Assembly (NCBI GenBank): GCA_041394325.1
Contig: JAWKIJ010000001.1
Location: 2,542,001-2,606,000 of the forward strand
Direction of reading: 5' to 3'
DNA: 64,000 nucleotides
Source of the DNA: JAWKIJ01 sp041394325
GTDB lineage: Bacteria > Actinomycetota > Acidimicrobiia > Acidimicrobiales > Microtrichaceae
Made by a program: the position numbers and the translations under genes. Below are positions 44,843 through 55,601 of the stretch, piece by piece (within the stretch, counting starts at the first letter, position 1; each line of letters begins with the position of its first letter). Below the pieces are notes generated by a model. It did no database searches. It was not told the origin of the DNA and saw only the letters and a program-made list of their open reading frames with translations.

Positions 44843-47692
44843 TTACGCGCGGGGGATCTCCTTCAGGTCGAAGGTTTCGATGACGTCGCCTTCGCGGAGG
44901 TCCTGGTAGTCGCTGAGGCCGATACCGCATTCGTACCCGGCCGCCACCTCGCGGACGTCCTCCTTGAAGCGCCGCAGGGACTGGATCTCACCCTTCCAGA
45001 TGACCGTTCCCTCTCGGATGAAGCGAACCCTGGAATTTCGGGTGATCACCCCGTCGAGTACGTAGCACCCGGCGATGAAGCCGATTCGTGGCACCTTGAA
45101 GATCTCCCGGACCTCGGCGTCGCCGGTGACCACTTCCTCGAACTCGGGCTCGAGCATGCCCACCATCGCCGACTCGACGTCCTCGAGCAACTTGTAGATC
45201 ACCTCGTACGTGCGGATCTCGACGTCCTCGGACGCGGCGAGCTCGCGAACGCGGCGTTCCGGCCGTACGTTGAACCCGATGACCGTCGCGTCGGATGTCT
45301 CGGCCAACTGGATGTCGGACTCGGTGATCCCACCCACTCCCCGCAGCACGAAGCCGATCTTGACCTCCGGTCGTTCGAGCTTGCGGAGCGACTCCACGAC
45401 CGCCTCGAGTGAGCCCGACGTGTCGGCCTTGACCACCATGTTGAGCGTGGCCGCCTCACCCCGCTGGATCTGGTCGAAGATGTCCTCGAGCTTCGCGCCA
45501 CCCGACATGACGCTCGAGTCCCTGCCGCGACGGGCGTCACGCTGCCAGTGGGCACGGGTCTCGGCCACGGACTTCGCCTTGCGCTCGTCGGGAGCGACCA
45601 CGAAGTCGTCACCCGAGTCGGCGACGTCGGAGAGGCCCAATACGCGGACCGGCGTGGACGGCGACGCCGTCTTGACCTGCTCGCCGCGGTCGTTGATGAG
45701 TGCCCGGATACGACCCCAGGCCGGTCCGGCCACCAACGGGTCGCCCACCTTGAGCGTGCCCCGTTGTACGAGCACCGTCGCCACCGGGCCACGGCCGACG
45801 TCGAGGTGCGATTCGAGCACGACACCACCGGCGCGCCCCTCCGGGGTCGCCCGGAGGTCCTCGACCTCGGCCACGAGGAGCACGCTGTCGAGCAGTTCCT
45901 CGATCCCGATGTTCTGCTTCGCCGAGACCTCGCACACGACCGTTTCGCCGCCCCACGATTCGGGAACCAGACCGTGCTCGGCGATCTGGCTGAGCACCTT
46001 CTGGGGATCCGCACCCTCCCGGTCGATCTTGTTGATCGCGACGACTATCGGCACTTCCGCCGCCTGCGCATGCTGGATGGCCTCGACGGTCTGGGGCATG
46101 ACACCGTCGTCCGCCGCGACCACGAGGATCACGATGTCGGTCGCCTCTGCACCGCGAGCCCTCATCGCCGTGAAGGCCTCGTGGCCCGGGGTGTCGAGGA
46201 AGGTGATCGGCTTGCCGTTCTTGAGGACCTGATAGGCGCCGATGTGCTGGGTGATGCCGCCCGCCTCACCCTCGGCCACATCCGCGTTGCGGATCTGGTC
46301 GAGCAGCTTGGTCTTGCCGTGATCGACGTGACCCATGACGGTGATGACCGGCGGTCGATGAGGCCAGTCGGAGGTGTCCTCGTCCTCACCGGTCGGATAG
46401 GCCAGGACCTTCTGGAGCTCGACCTCCTGCTCCTGTCCGGGATCGACCAGCGAGATCTCCGCTCCGACCTCGGCCGCGAACAACTCGATCATCTCGTCGT
46501 TCAGGGACTGCGTCGCGGTCACCATCTCACCGTTGGTCAACAGGAAGCGCACGACGTCGGCCGCCGTCCGGTTGAGCTTGGCGCCGAGCGTCTGGGGCGT
46601 GGAGGCGCGTTCGATTACCACGACACCCTCGGGCACCGCCGCATCCTGCGGGGTGTAGGTGGGCATCCCCATCGGCTGGAGCTCTTCGCGATTGCGACGA
46701 CGACGCCCCTTGCGGCGTGGCCGCTGCTGGGGGCCGCCGGGACGGCCGCCGCCCGGACGGCCACCACCGGGTCCACCGGGTCCACCCGGACCGCCCGGGC
46801 CTCCGAAGCGGCCACCGCCGGGACCTCCGGGTCCGCCCGGACCGCCCCGGGTCGAGGACCACCGCTGCGATAGTTCCCGCCGGGACCACCCGATGGGCCG
46901 CCGCCGGGCCGAGGACCGGCGCTACGACCGGGCGGCATCATCGGTCCGCGACCTCCCGCACCCGGCGGTGGCGGGATCGGCTTGCCCGAGCGCGACATCG
47001 GTGGACCGGGAGGCGGCGGGATCGGGCGGCCGGCGTGACATGGGGGGCCCGCCGGGGGCACCGGGCGGCATTCCCGGCGGACGCGGCGCACCACCGGGGC
47101 GCGGCGGGACGCCGGGGCCCACGCCGGGCACCGGCGTGGGCGAACTCGGAGCGGGGCGCGCCGCGGCAACCCTTCCACCCATACCGGGGGGATTGGCCGC
47201 CGGCGGCGGAGTGTCGACCTCTGCCCTTCGCGGCGGTTCGGCCGGCTTGTTGGAGATGACCCGACCCTCGATCGGCGGACGCGACGCCGCCGGCGTCGCG
47301 GCGGACGGTCCGCCGGTAGCGTCGGCAGCGGGCGGGACGCCCGGCGCGGCGGTGGAGGCCTCGCCGTCCGCGGACTGCGGCTCGCCGAGGTCCGCTGCCG
47401 ATGCGGCCTCCACCGGGATCGGCGCCGGTGTCGGGTCCGGTGCGGGCGCCGCCTTCTTCGCCGCGGCCTTCTTGGCCGGCGCCTTCTTGGCCGGCTTGGG
47501 CTCCTCAGGCTGTTCGGCGCGAGTGAGCCCTTCGCGTTCGGCTTTGCGACGAACCCGATCGGCCTGCGCGTCGATGATGCTCGACGAGTGGCTCTTGACG
47601 CCGATCCCGAGCGTCTCGCACAGGTCGAGCGTCTCCTTGTTCGTCATCCCGAGCTCGCGGGCGAGCTCATACACACGGAGTTTGGGTGCCAA
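44843..47692 (-). CDS. infB: Translation initiation factor IF-2, two frameshifts
   Basis: GTPase that delivers initiator tRNA. About 950 residues: N-terminal IF2N domain (KLRVYELARELGMTNKETLD), a long Pro/Ala/Lys then Gly/Arg-rich linker, a second IF2N domain, and the G domain with VMGHVDHGKTKLLD, DTPGHEAF and NKID, followed by domains II to IV. Frame breaks lie in the low-complexity linker near 47031 and 46848, joining PMSRR, GRPIPPPPG ... GGNYRSGGPRPG and the GGPGGPGG stretch. The likely start is TTG 47692; no ATG or better GTG precedes LAPKLRVYELA. Confidence 0.94.
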
Positions 47693-47835
47693 CGTCTTCG
47701 TCTCTGTTCTGCTCTACATCGAGGTTCGCATCGGATACGAACCCGGTGCCCCGGCCGAGCCGGGCCAAGGCACCATCTCCATCTTTTCACGTCGGAGCAC
47801 CTCGACGGAAACGTGTCCGTCGCCGCGGCGCTCCC

Positions 47836-48084
47836 TCAACTGGTCAGTTCGTCTCCGGAAGGCCTCCCGCATCCGCCGAGGAGCTGCCGCAGGTCCTCCA
47901 CCGGCGGCGTGGAGCCCACACGTAACGCCCGCTCGAATACCCGACGGCCGCCCGCACGGTCCAGACACTCCGGCACGCGACACAACCAGGCGCCACGCCC
48001 CGGTCCCTGCCCCAGGCACCATCGGCCGTCCCGGAGCGATACACGGACGAGGTCGCGCTCGTCGTGACGCGCCCGGCAGCCCAC
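47836..48084 (-). CDS. ylxR: YlxR family RNA-binding protein (DUF448)
   Basis: 82 residues, small basic protein of the nusA-infB operon: VGCRARHDERDLVRVSLRDG, GPGRGAWLC, CLDRAGGRRVFERALR. The GTG at 48084 lies 12 bases after GGGAGG; it skips the RTC that usually precedes VGCR in this family, and no normal start codon lies in frame upstream before the nusA stop, so a start error or base loss is possible. YlxR proteins bind RNA and affect RNase P or transcription. Confidence 0.85.
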   Translation of the reverse strand: MGCRARHDERDLVRVSLRDGRWCLGQGPGRGAWLCRVPECLDRAGGRRVFERALRVGSTPPVEDLRQLLGGCGRPSGDELTS

Positions 48085-48101
48085 GCAGGTTCGTTGCCTC
48101 C

Positions 48102-49388
48102 CTATGCCCCGCCTCCGTCGTCCACGGTGCCGGCATCCGCCCCCGAGTCGGACGCGCCCGCCGGCCCGTCGACGTCGGCCGAAGCGGTGGCGACTTGACC
48201 CGCGCCGGCCGCGTCACCCCCGTCGCGAGAGGCATCGACCACGTCGATCGCCGGGGCCGGTGCCGAGCCGCCGCGCGGCGGACGTGAGTTCGCCGGACCA
48301 CCGGACTGCCATTCCGCCGCCGAGATCGTCCGACCACCGTCGGCCGGCTGGAACACCTGCTCCCCGGCCTCGTTGGTGATCCACTCACCCTCGGCCCAGG
48401 CCTCGCCGGATTCCTCCTCGCGGAGCTGCGTCTCGCTCTTGATGTCGACCCTCAGGCCCACGAGACGGTGTGCGAGGCGGGCGTTCTGGCCTTCCTTTCC
48501 GATCGCCAGGGAGAGTTGGTAGTCCGGCACGATGACCTCGGCGGTGGAGGTCTCCTCGTGGATGCGGACCTCGGTGACCTTCGCGGGCGCGAGCGCCTTG
48601 GTGACGAACTCGGGAAGGTCCTCGGTGAAGGGGACGATGTCGATCTTCTCCCCGTTGAGCTCGTTGACGACCATCCGGACCCGTCCGCCCCTCGCTCCCA
48701 CGCACGCCCCGACGGGATCGACGTTGGGGTCGTTGGAGTAGACGGCGATCTTGGTGCGCTGGCCTGGCTCCCGTGCACAGGCACGGATCTCGACGATGCC
48801 GTCGGCGATCTCGGGGACCTCCAACTCGAACAGCCGTTTGATCAGGCCGGGGTGGGTTCGCGAGACGACGATCTGCGGGCCCTTCTCGGTACGCCGCACC
48901 TCGACGATGTAGGCCTTGACGCGATGGCCGGGCTGGGGACGGTCGTAGGGGACCTGCTCGGACTGCGGCATGAGCGCCTCGGCCTTGCCGAGGTCGAGCA
49001 GCGTGTACCGGGCGTCGCTCTGCTGGACGATGCCCGTCACGATGTCACCCTCGCGGCCGGAGTACTCCTCGTACTTCAGCTCACGTTCCGCCTCGCGAAT
49101 CCGCTGGCCCATCACCTGCTTCGCCGCCTGCGCTGCGATCCGACCGAAGTTGTCGGGTGTGACGTCGAACTCGGCGCCGACCGGCTCGCCCTCGTCGTCG
49201 AGATCCTGGGACATCACGCGGAACTCACCCGTGTCGGGATTGATCACCACCCAGGCGTACTCGCGCGCATCAGGCATCTTCTTGTAGGCGGACTCCATCG
49301 CGTCGGCGAGGACCGCGAAGAGGGTGTCGACCGAGATTCCCCGATCGGCCGCGATCGAATGCAGCGCATCCATCATCTCTGGGTTCAT
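48102..49388 (-). CDS. nusA: Transcription termination/antitermination protein NusA
   Basis: 428 residues: NusA N-terminal domain (MNPEMMDALHSIAADRGISV, AYKKMPDAREYAWVVI), an S1 domain (REGDIVTGIVQQSDARYTLL), two KH domains (CVGARGGRVRMVVNELNGEK, QLSLAIGKEGQNARLAHRLV) and an acidic Ala/Asp/Gly tail of about 80 residues. ATG 49388 overlaps the rimP TGA as ATGA. Confidence 0.95.
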   Translation of the reverse strand: MNPEMMDALHSIAADRGISVDTLFAVLADAMESAYKKMPDAREYAWVVINPDTGEFRVMSQDLDDEGEPVGAEFDVTPDNFGRIAAQAAKQVMGQRIREAERELKYEEYSGREGDIVTGIVQQSDARYTLLDLGKAEALMPQSEQVPYDRPQPGHRVKAYIVEVRRTEKGPQIVVSRTHPGLIKRLFELEVPEIADGIVEIRACAREPGQRTKIAVYSNDPNVDPVGACVGARGGRVRMVVNELNGEKIDIVPFTEDLPEFVTKALAPAKVTEVRIHEETSTAEVIVPDYQLSLAIGKEGQNARLAHRLVGLRVDIKSETQLREEESGEAWAEGEWITNEAGEQVFQPADGGRTISAAEWQSGGPANSRPPRGGSAPAPAIDVVDASRDGGDAAGAGQVATASADVDGPAGASDSGADAGTVDDGGGA

Positions 49389-50011
49389 CGTGGGGTAGCT
49401 CCAGTGCTGGGGGTGACGGGACCCGGCCGTGAGCCGTCGCGGGTTGCGCGACGCGCCGGGTGCCCCTTGTCGGTGGTGGGTACGCCCCACTCGAAAACGG
49501 TCCGGGCACGGTCGACGTCGGCGAAGTCGACCACGACGGGGCCCACACCGGTGACGTCGATCTCGGCCCCGCGTTCGGACACGGAGCGCACGATCCCCTC
49601 GATCCGACGATCGGACCCCGCGACGGCGACGGCGTCGAGCGCGCCGTCGCCGGGGCTCATCGGACCCCGGAGACCCTGCACCCTCGGGGAGCGCTCGCCG
49701 TCGCGTCCGGCCCGGAGTCTCACGCGTGCCGTCTCGCCGACGGCGAGTCGCCACTGCGCCGCGGTCCGGAGGGTCCGCTCGACCCCTGGACTCGTGACCT
49801 CCAGGGTGTAGCGGGCCGCGATGGGGTCCTCGAGGTCGAGCTCACGGGACACACGGCGTGACACCTCCGCGACGGTGTCGAGATCAACACCGCCGTGACG
49901 GGTGACCGCCACGCGGAGGGTGCCGCCGTGATAGGTCACGTCGTAGAGGTCGACTCCGAGTTCGTCGAGAATCGGGACGACGAGGGACTGGACCCGGTCG
50001 GTGATGCTCAT
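49385..50011 (-). CDS. rimP: Ribosome maturation factor RimP
   Basis: 208 residues. First gene of the rimP-nusA-ylxR-infB-rbfA-truB-ribF unit, needed for 30S assembly. ELGVDLYDVTYHGGTLRVAV, VDLDTVAEVSRRVSRELDLE and ARYTLEVTSPGVERTLRTA are typical. ATG 50011 has GAGGAGAGGAGG upstream. The C-terminus carries about 30 extra disordered residues. Confidence 0.93.
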   Translation of the reverse strand: MSITDRVQSLVVPILDELGVDLYDVTYHGGTLRVAVTRHGGVDLDTVAEVSRRVSRELDLEDPIAARYTLEVTSPGVERTLRTAAQWRLAVGETARVRLRAGRDGERSPRVQGLRGPMSPGDGALDAVAVAGSDRRIEGIVRSVSERGAEIDVTGVGPVVVDFADVDRARTVFEWGVPTTDKGHPARRATRDGSRPGPVTPSTGATPR

Positions 50012-50082
50012 CGCGGTTCCTCCTCTCCTCGTCGGTGTGGTCACCACACCGGGCGACCGCGACCGCCACCCGGCCGAAACAA

Positions 50083-50108
50083 AAGGCGTGGGCCGGGGCC
50101 CACGCCTT
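50083..50108 (-). terminator. Rho-independent terminator of ispG
   Basis: AAGGCGTGGGCC and GGCCCACGCCTT form a perfect 12-bp inverted repeat with a 2-base centre. Read on the minus strand it is followed by TTTTGTTT, a classical intrinsic terminator placed between ispG and the rimP operon. Confidence 0.85.
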
Positions 50109-50190
50109 CGGAGGTACCGGCGGGTACGCGAAACGTCGGCGTGCACCCTAGCGCGAACCCGGGTTCGCGGCGTGGCACACGGCGCGTTGC

Positions 50191-51414
50191 CTACAAGGAG
50201 CGGATGTGTTGGATGCGCACCCCCGTGTTGTTGGCATCGAGGCCACGATCGTCGAGCAGCCGGTCGCGGTCGGCGTCGGCGGCGGACTTCGCGGCGTGCA
50301 GGTCGGCTCGGGCGAGTGCCCGCTCGACGCCGTGCTCCATGATGAACTCCGCCCATTCGACGAGCGCCTCGACCATGTCGGCCTCGTCGACCACGGCGAC
50401 GTTGGTACCCCGCACGAAGAGGTGGCCGCGCTTGTTGCCGGCGGCGATGCCGAGGTCGGCGTCGCGGGCTTCGCCCGGCCCGTTGACCACACAGCCCATC
50501 ACCGCCACCTGTAGCGGGATCTCGCGGTCACCGAAGGCGGCCTGCGCTCGCTTCGCCACCTCGATCACGTCGACCTCGGCCCGGCCGCAACTCGGGCAGG
50601 CGATCAGATCGACGTTCTTCCGCTCACGGAGCCCCATCGCCTCGAGGAGCTGTCGGCCGGCCTTCGCCTCCTCCACGGGGTCGGCGGTCAGGGAGTAGCG
50701 GATCGTGTCGCCGATACCTTCGGCGAGCAGGGTCGCGATCCCCGCGGTCGCCTTGATGATGCCGGCCTCGCCGGGCCCGGCCTCGGTCACACCCAGGTGG
50801 AGCGGCGCGTCGGTCTGTTCCGCCAACTGGCGATAGGCCTCGATCATCAGGGGCACATTCGAGGCCTTGACCGAGATCTTCACGTCCCGGAAGTCGACCT
50901 CCTCGAAATAGGCCATCTCCGCCAGCGCCGACTCCACCATCGCCTCCGGGGTGACCCGGTTGCCGTAGCGCTCGTAGAGGGCCGGATCGAGCGACCCGCC
51001 GTTGACCCCGATCCGGATCGGTACGCCGCGGTCGCGACACTCCGACGCCACGAGCTTGATGTGAGCCGGATTCCGGATGTTGCCCGGGTTGAGACGCAGG
51101 CATGCAACACCCGCCTCGAGGGCCGCGAGCGCCATCTTGTACTGGTGGTGGATGTCCGCGACGATCGGCACCGGCGAGCGGGGAACGATGTTGGCCAGGC
51201 CCTCCGCGGCCGCGAGGTCGTTGCAGGTGCATCGAACGATGTCACAGCCCGCGGCCGCGAGTGCGTAGATCTGGCGAATCGTTCCCTCGACGTCGGACGT
51301 CTTGGTCGTGGTCATCGACTGCACCGACACCGGCGCGCCCCCACCGACGACCACGTTGCCGACCGTCACCGCTCTCGAGGGCCGACGGGGGTACCGCAAC
51401 GCGACCGGCTCCAT
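50191..51414 (-). CDS. ispG: (E)-4-hydroxy-3-methylbut-2-enyl-diphosphate synthase
   Basis: [4Fe-4S] enzyme of the MEP isoprenoid pathway that reduces MEcPP to HMBPP. 407 residues: SVQSMTTTKTSDVEGTI, VADIHHQYKMALAALEAGV, LRLNPGNI, cluster cysteines in ACPSCGR and GCVVNGPGEA. A C-terminal Ala/Asp-rich extension of about 30 residues is unusual. Ends at a strong intrinsic terminator. The MEP gene dxr is 4 kb upstream in the same direction. Confidence 0.95.
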   Translation of the reverse strand: MEPVALRYPRRPSRAVTVGNVVVGGGAPVSVQSMTTTKTSDVEGTIRQIYALAAAGCDIVRCTCNDLAAAEGLANIVPRSPVPIVADIHHQYKMALAALEAGVACLRLNPGNIRNPAHIKLVASECRDRGVPIRIGVNGGSLDPALYERYGNRVTPEAMVESALAEMAYFEEVDFRDVKISVKASNVPLMIEAYRQLAEQTDAPLHLGVTEAGPGEAGIIKATAGIATLLAEGIGDTIRYSLTADPVEEAKAGRQLLEAMGLRERKNVDLIACPSCGRAEVDVIEVAKRAQAAFGDREIPLQVAVMGCVVNGPGEARDADLGIAAGNKRGHLFVRGTNVAVVDEADMVEALVEWAEFIMEHGVERALARADLHAAKSAADADRDRLLDDRGLDANNTGVRIQHIRSL

Positions 51415-51506
51415 ATCCGAAGGCTACCGAGCCCGCCCGGACCATCGCGGCCGCGACTCGGCCGTCGGGCGACGCGGCCCGGTGGGACGACTCGCGTGGC
51501 GGCGCG

Positions 51507-52643
51507 TCAGCGAAACTGGAACATCGGCGACGCGTCGCTCGGCGCGTCCGCCACCAGCGTTCGCCGCCGGAGTTCGGGGAGAAGGCCCTCGCCCACCCAC
51601 CATGCCTCCTCGAGGTGGGGATACCCCGACAGGATGAACTCCTCGAAACCGAGGTCGGCGTACTGCTCGATCCGGTCCGCCACCTCGCTGAACGAGCCCA
51701 CCAGGGCGGTCCCCGCTCCGCCTCGCACCAGACCGATACCGGCCCAGAGGTTGGGTGCGATCTCCAGCACCCGCGGATCCAGGTCGGGCGAACCCGCCGG
51801 ATCGAGCCCCGCCGACAGGGACGCCATCCTCGCCTGGCCCGCCGACTGGGTCGTCTCGAACTCCGCCCGAGCCGCGGCGATCGCGTCCGCCGGCATCGCT
51901 GCCAGGAGACGCGCCGCCTCGGCCCACGCGTCGGCCGACGTGGGGCGCGTGATGGTGTGAAAGCGGATGCCGAGCCGCAACGAGCGACCGACCTCGGCCG
52001 CGAGCTTGCGCATTCGCTCCACGCGTTCGGCCACCATCGCGAGCGGCTCCCCCCAGGTGAGGTAGACGTCGGCGCCGGACGCCGCGACCGCCTCCGCCTC
52101 CGGTGAAGCACCACCGAAGTAGATCTCCGGCACCGGGTCGGGTGTCGCCCGGGTGGTCGCACCCACCACCCGGACGGACTCCCCGACATAGTCGAACGGG
52201 ACGCCGGACCACGCGCCGCGGAGCACGTCGATGAACTCGCCCGTTCGACGGTAGCGATCCGCCTTCTCGGCGAAGTCGCCGAACCGTGCGAGCTCGGCGG
52301 GCTCGGCACCGGTCACCAGGTTGAGCAGCACCCGTCCACCCGAGAGTCGCTGGAATGTCGACGCCATCTGGGCGGTGAGCGTCGGCGACACGGCACCGGG
52401 CCGCAACGCGACGAGGAAGCGGAGCCGCTCGGTCCGCGCCGCCAACATCGCGGTGGTGATCCACGGATCCTCGCAGCCCGTGCCGCAGGGGGTGAGGACC
52501 GCGTCGAACCCCAGGCGGTCACACGCGGTCGCCACCTGGGACAGGTAGCCGAGATCCGGCGCCCGAACCGGCGTACCCGACGCTTCCGGCGCGACGTCAC
52601 GCCCGTCGCCACCGGTGGGCAGGAACCAGTGGATCCGCAACAC
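51507..52643 (-). CDS. LLM-class flavin monooxygenase, alkanesulfonate monooxygenase (SsuD)-like
   Basis: 378 residues. IHWFLPTGGDGRDV at the N-terminus, TGCEDPWITTAMLA, FLVALRPGAVSPTLTAQMAS, GGRVLLNLVTGAEP, EIYFGGASPEAEAVA and SGYPHLEEAWWVGEG match SsuD, the FMNH2-dependent enzyme that releases sulfite from alkanesulfonates. GTG 52643 has GAGGAGG eight bases upstream and is preferred to GTG 52652. No reductase or sulfonate transporter is nearby, so the substrate is inferred only. Confidence 0.8.
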   Translation of the reverse strand: MLRIHWFLPTGGDGRDVAPEASGTPVRAPDLGYLSQVATACDRLGFDAVLTPCGTGCEDPWITTAMLAARTERLRFLVALRPGAVSPTLTAQMASTFQRLSGGRVLLNLVTGAEPAELARFGDFAEKADRYRRTGEFIDVLRGAWSGVPFDYVGESVRVVGATTRATPDPVPEIYFGGASPEAEAVAASGADVYLTWGEPLAMVAERVERMRKLAAEVGRSLRLGIRFHTITRPTSADAWAEAARLLAAMPADAIAAARAEFETTQSAGQARMASLSAGLDPAGSPDLDPRVLEIAPNLWAGIGLVRGGAGTALVGSFSEVADRIEQYADLGFEEFILSGYPHLEEAWWVGEGLLPELRRRTLVADAPSDASPMFQFR

Positions 52644-52724
52644 TCCGAACACCTCCTCGCCGAGTTCGCGGGCTGCGAACGAGCGAGAATCTAGGCACGC
52701 GACCGACCCCCTCGGGCCACACGT

Positions 52725-54362
52725 TCAGAGAGAGATCGGGTCCACGAGGTCCAGGTAGATCGCCATCGCCCCCACGACGAGCATGAACGTCACGACCGCC
52801 GCGGCGACGGGCATCACCTTGCGGTAGTCGACGAGATATCGCCGGCCGTCCCGCCGGAGCATCTCGCGGATCTTCTCGTAGGTGCCGATTGCGACGTGGC
52901 CACCGTCGAAGGGAGGCAGCGGGATGAGGTTGAGGATGCCGATCGCCATGTTGAGCAGGGCGAAGAACGGGAGGAGAGTGAGGAAGCCGTCGCGGGTGAG
53001 CTCGCTGCCCAACGCCACCGCCCCGACGATGGAGGTGATCCGGTTGGCGTCCCGCTCGGTGGCCGCGCTGGACGCGCCACGCCGGGTCTCGGGAAGCTCG
53101 ATGCGCTGCGCCCGCCCGGGCGTCGTGTGAAACACCCTGTCGGCGTATTCGGACAGGCTCGAAGGCGAGAAGAAGGCCGCGGTGCCCTTGATGGTGAGCG
53201 CAGCGGTCTCACCGAACCACGAGAAGGAGCGGCCGACGGCGGAAAGCGGGGTGTAACGAACCGGTGGACGGCGCTCGGCGACCCCGAGGAAGCCCTCGGG
53301 GTCATAGGCCTTCAGGCTCGACCCCACGTCGAGGGCGACGGTGCGCTCGACCCCCCGGTCGTACGGATGCGCAGGGTCGCGCGACCCGTCCCCGCGACGT
53401 CACGGCGGTTCAGCGCCGTGACCGCTTCGGGCACCGAACCGACGGGGGTGCCGTCGACCGACAACAGCACCGCCCCGTCACGCAGCCCGCGTCGTGCGCC
53501 GGGCCGCGACCGACACTCAACCGAGCCCGTCCCGACTCGTCGCCGAAGAGCTGGAACTGGGTTCCGTCGTCGCCGAACACCACCGACCGCGGGCCAACGT
53601 CACCTCTACGGTTCGTCGCCGTTCGCCGTCCACCAACTCGACCGGAACCGTCTCCCCGGGGCGCTGCTGGGTCTGGACCGCCATCTGGGCGTGAGTGCCC
53701 ACGGTCCGCCCGTCCACCGCGGCGACCCGGTCCCCCTCGTGGATCCCCGCACGGGCGGCGGGACTGTCGGGAACGACCTCGCCGACCACCCAGTGGGTGG
53801 GTTTGGACTCGCCGAGGGTGACGAGGGTCACGAACATGAGCACGACCGCCAACAGGAAGTGCATCGTCGAGCCGGCGACCGCCACACCCATGCGCGCGAG
53901 ATATCCCTTCGAGCGGTAGGCGCGCGGTTCCTCGCCCGGGGCCACGTCCTCCACATCGGCCATGCCGATGATCTTCACGTAGGCGCCGAGCGGCAGCACC
54001 TTGAGGCCGTACTCAACCTCGCCCCGGCGGAACGACGCGATCCGCGGGCCGAAGCCGATCATGAACTCGGTGACCTTCATGTCGGAGCGGCGCGCCATCA
54101 CGAAGTGACCCAGTTCGTGCAGGAAGATCATCACCAGCACTCCGGCGACGACCAGCGCGAGTGTGGGCGACTCGATGATGGCCGCCGCCGACAACACGAC
54201 CAGTACCAGGGCACGAAGCGGGTTGACGTAAGGGTGTCCCTCGGTCGCCCGCTGACCCGGCTCCCCGGTCCGACCGATGTCATCGGGATCCACCGCTCCC
54301 TCTTCCTCCGCCGGCGCGGCGGAGTGTTCGAACGGGGTGTCGGGTGGCGGGATCCTGCTCAT
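52725..54362 (-). CDS. rseP: M50 site-2 protease RseP-like, three frameshifts
   Basis: Intramembrane zinc protease that releases regulators such as anti-sigma factors. About 546 residues. N-terminal disordered segment, then TM with zinc motif MIFLHELGHFVMARRSDMKV; a PDZ domain (PDSPAARAGIHEGDRVAAVDG); a second PDZ-like domain reached through breaks near 53583 and 53486 (GLRDGAVLLSVDGTPVGSV); a third break in a six-G run near 53353; then C-terminal membrane segments with the conserved LIPLPPFDGGH. Each break fits one lost base. Between dxr and the SsuD-like gene, as usual for rseP. Confidence 0.9.
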
Positions 54363-54369
54363 GGTGGGC

Positions 54370-55593
54370 TCATTGTCTCAGGAGCAGCCGGTTCGCAACC
54401 TCGCGGCCCCGACGATCGGCCTCGAGCACGTCCTCGACCGACACCGCCGCCTCACCACCCCAGTGCTGGAGGGCCGAGTCGTTCGCCTCGCCGATCTGCC
54501 ACCAGCCGATCCTCCCCGTGAGAAACGCGTCGACGTTCACCTCGTTCGCCGCCGACAGGAACGCGGGTGCGGTGGCTCCGGCCCGCCCCGCGGCGAACGC
54601 CAGATCGAGGCAGCGGAACACGTCCCGATCGGGCGGCTCGAAATGGAGGTCCAACGGCTGGGAGAAGTCGATCGCACCGAAGGGGGTGGCTCCACGCCGT
54701 GGCCAGTGGAGCGCGTACGTGATCGGGAGCCTCATGTCGGGGAGCGACAGTTGCGCGAGGGTCGCACCGTCGGTGAACGTCGCCATCGAGTGAACGATCG
54801 AGCCGGGGTGCACGACCACCTCGATGTTGTCGTACTCGACGCCGAAGAGTTCGTGAGCCTCGATCACCTCCAGGCCCTTGTTCATCAGCGTTGACGAGTC
54901 GACGGTGATCTTGGGACCCATCGACCAGGTGGGGTGGGCCAGCGCGTCGGCGACCGTCACCCCCCGGAGTTCCTCGCGCCCACGGCCCCGGAAGGGTCCA
55001 CCCGAGGCGGTCAACACGATCGAACGCACGCCTCGCTGCTGCGGCCCGGCGTCACCATGAGCGGCGACGTCGACGGCCGCAACCGAGCCCGCCAGACACT
55101 GATGGATGGCGCAGTGCTCGGAGTCGACGGGGATGAGCTCGGCGCCCGGTGTACGTCGCAGCGGAGCAACCACCGGGCCCGCGGCGATCAGGGACTCCTT
55201 GTTCGCAAGAGCGAGGCGCTTGCCCGCGCCGAGCGCCTCGATGGTCACGCCCAGCCCGGCGAAGCCCACCACCCCGTTGACCACGACGTCCGCCCGAGCC
55301 GCCACTTCGCCGAATGCCGCCGTACCCGATCGCACCTCGATACCGGACGGCAGCGCGTCGCGAACCGTCGCCTCGAGCGACGGATCGCCGATGACCACGG
55401 TGCGCGGCCTGAGCCGCGTCGCCTGCGCGATCAAGGTGTCGGCACTCCGGTTGGCCCCGAGGGAGTCGACCACGAAGCGTCGGGCCTGGTCGCCTGCGGG
55501 GTCCACGCGCGACGCCGACGTGGCGTCGATCACGTCGATGGCCTGTGTTCCGATGGAGCCGGTCGATCCCATGATCGACACGGTCGTGGGCAT
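54370..55593 (-). CDS. dxr: 1-deoxy-D-xylulose 5-phosphate reductoisomerase
   Basis: Second step of the MEP pathway. 407 residues: NADPH-binding MGSTGSIGTQAIDVI, LANKESLIAAG, IPVDSEHCAIHQCL, TASGGPFRGR, HPTWSMGPKITVDSSTLMNK and EAHELFGV. Two ATGs in tandem (55596 and 55593) follow GGAG. Sits in the conserved frr-cdsA-dxr-rseP-ispG order. Confidence 0.95.
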   Translation of the reverse strand: MPTTVSIMGSTGSIGTQAIDVIDATSASRVDPAGDQARRFVVDSLGANRSADTLIAQATRLRPRTVVIGDPSLEATVRDALPSGIEVRSGTAAFGEVAARADVVVNGVVGFAGLGVTIEALGAGKRLALANKESLIAAGPVVAPLRRTPGAELIPVDSEHCAIHQCLAGSVAAVDVAAHGDAGPQQRGVRSIVLTASGGPFRGRGREELRGVTVADALAHPTWSMGPKITVDSSTLMNKGLEVIEAHELFGVEYDNIEVVVHPGSIVHSMATFTDGATLAQLSLPDMRLPITYALHWPRRGATPFGAIDFSQPLDLHFEPPDRDVFRCLDLAFAAGRAGATAPAFLSAANEVNVDAFLTGRIGWWQIGEANDSALQHWGGEAAVSVEDVLEADRRGREVANRLLLRQ

Positions 55594-55601
55594 CATCTCC
55601 G

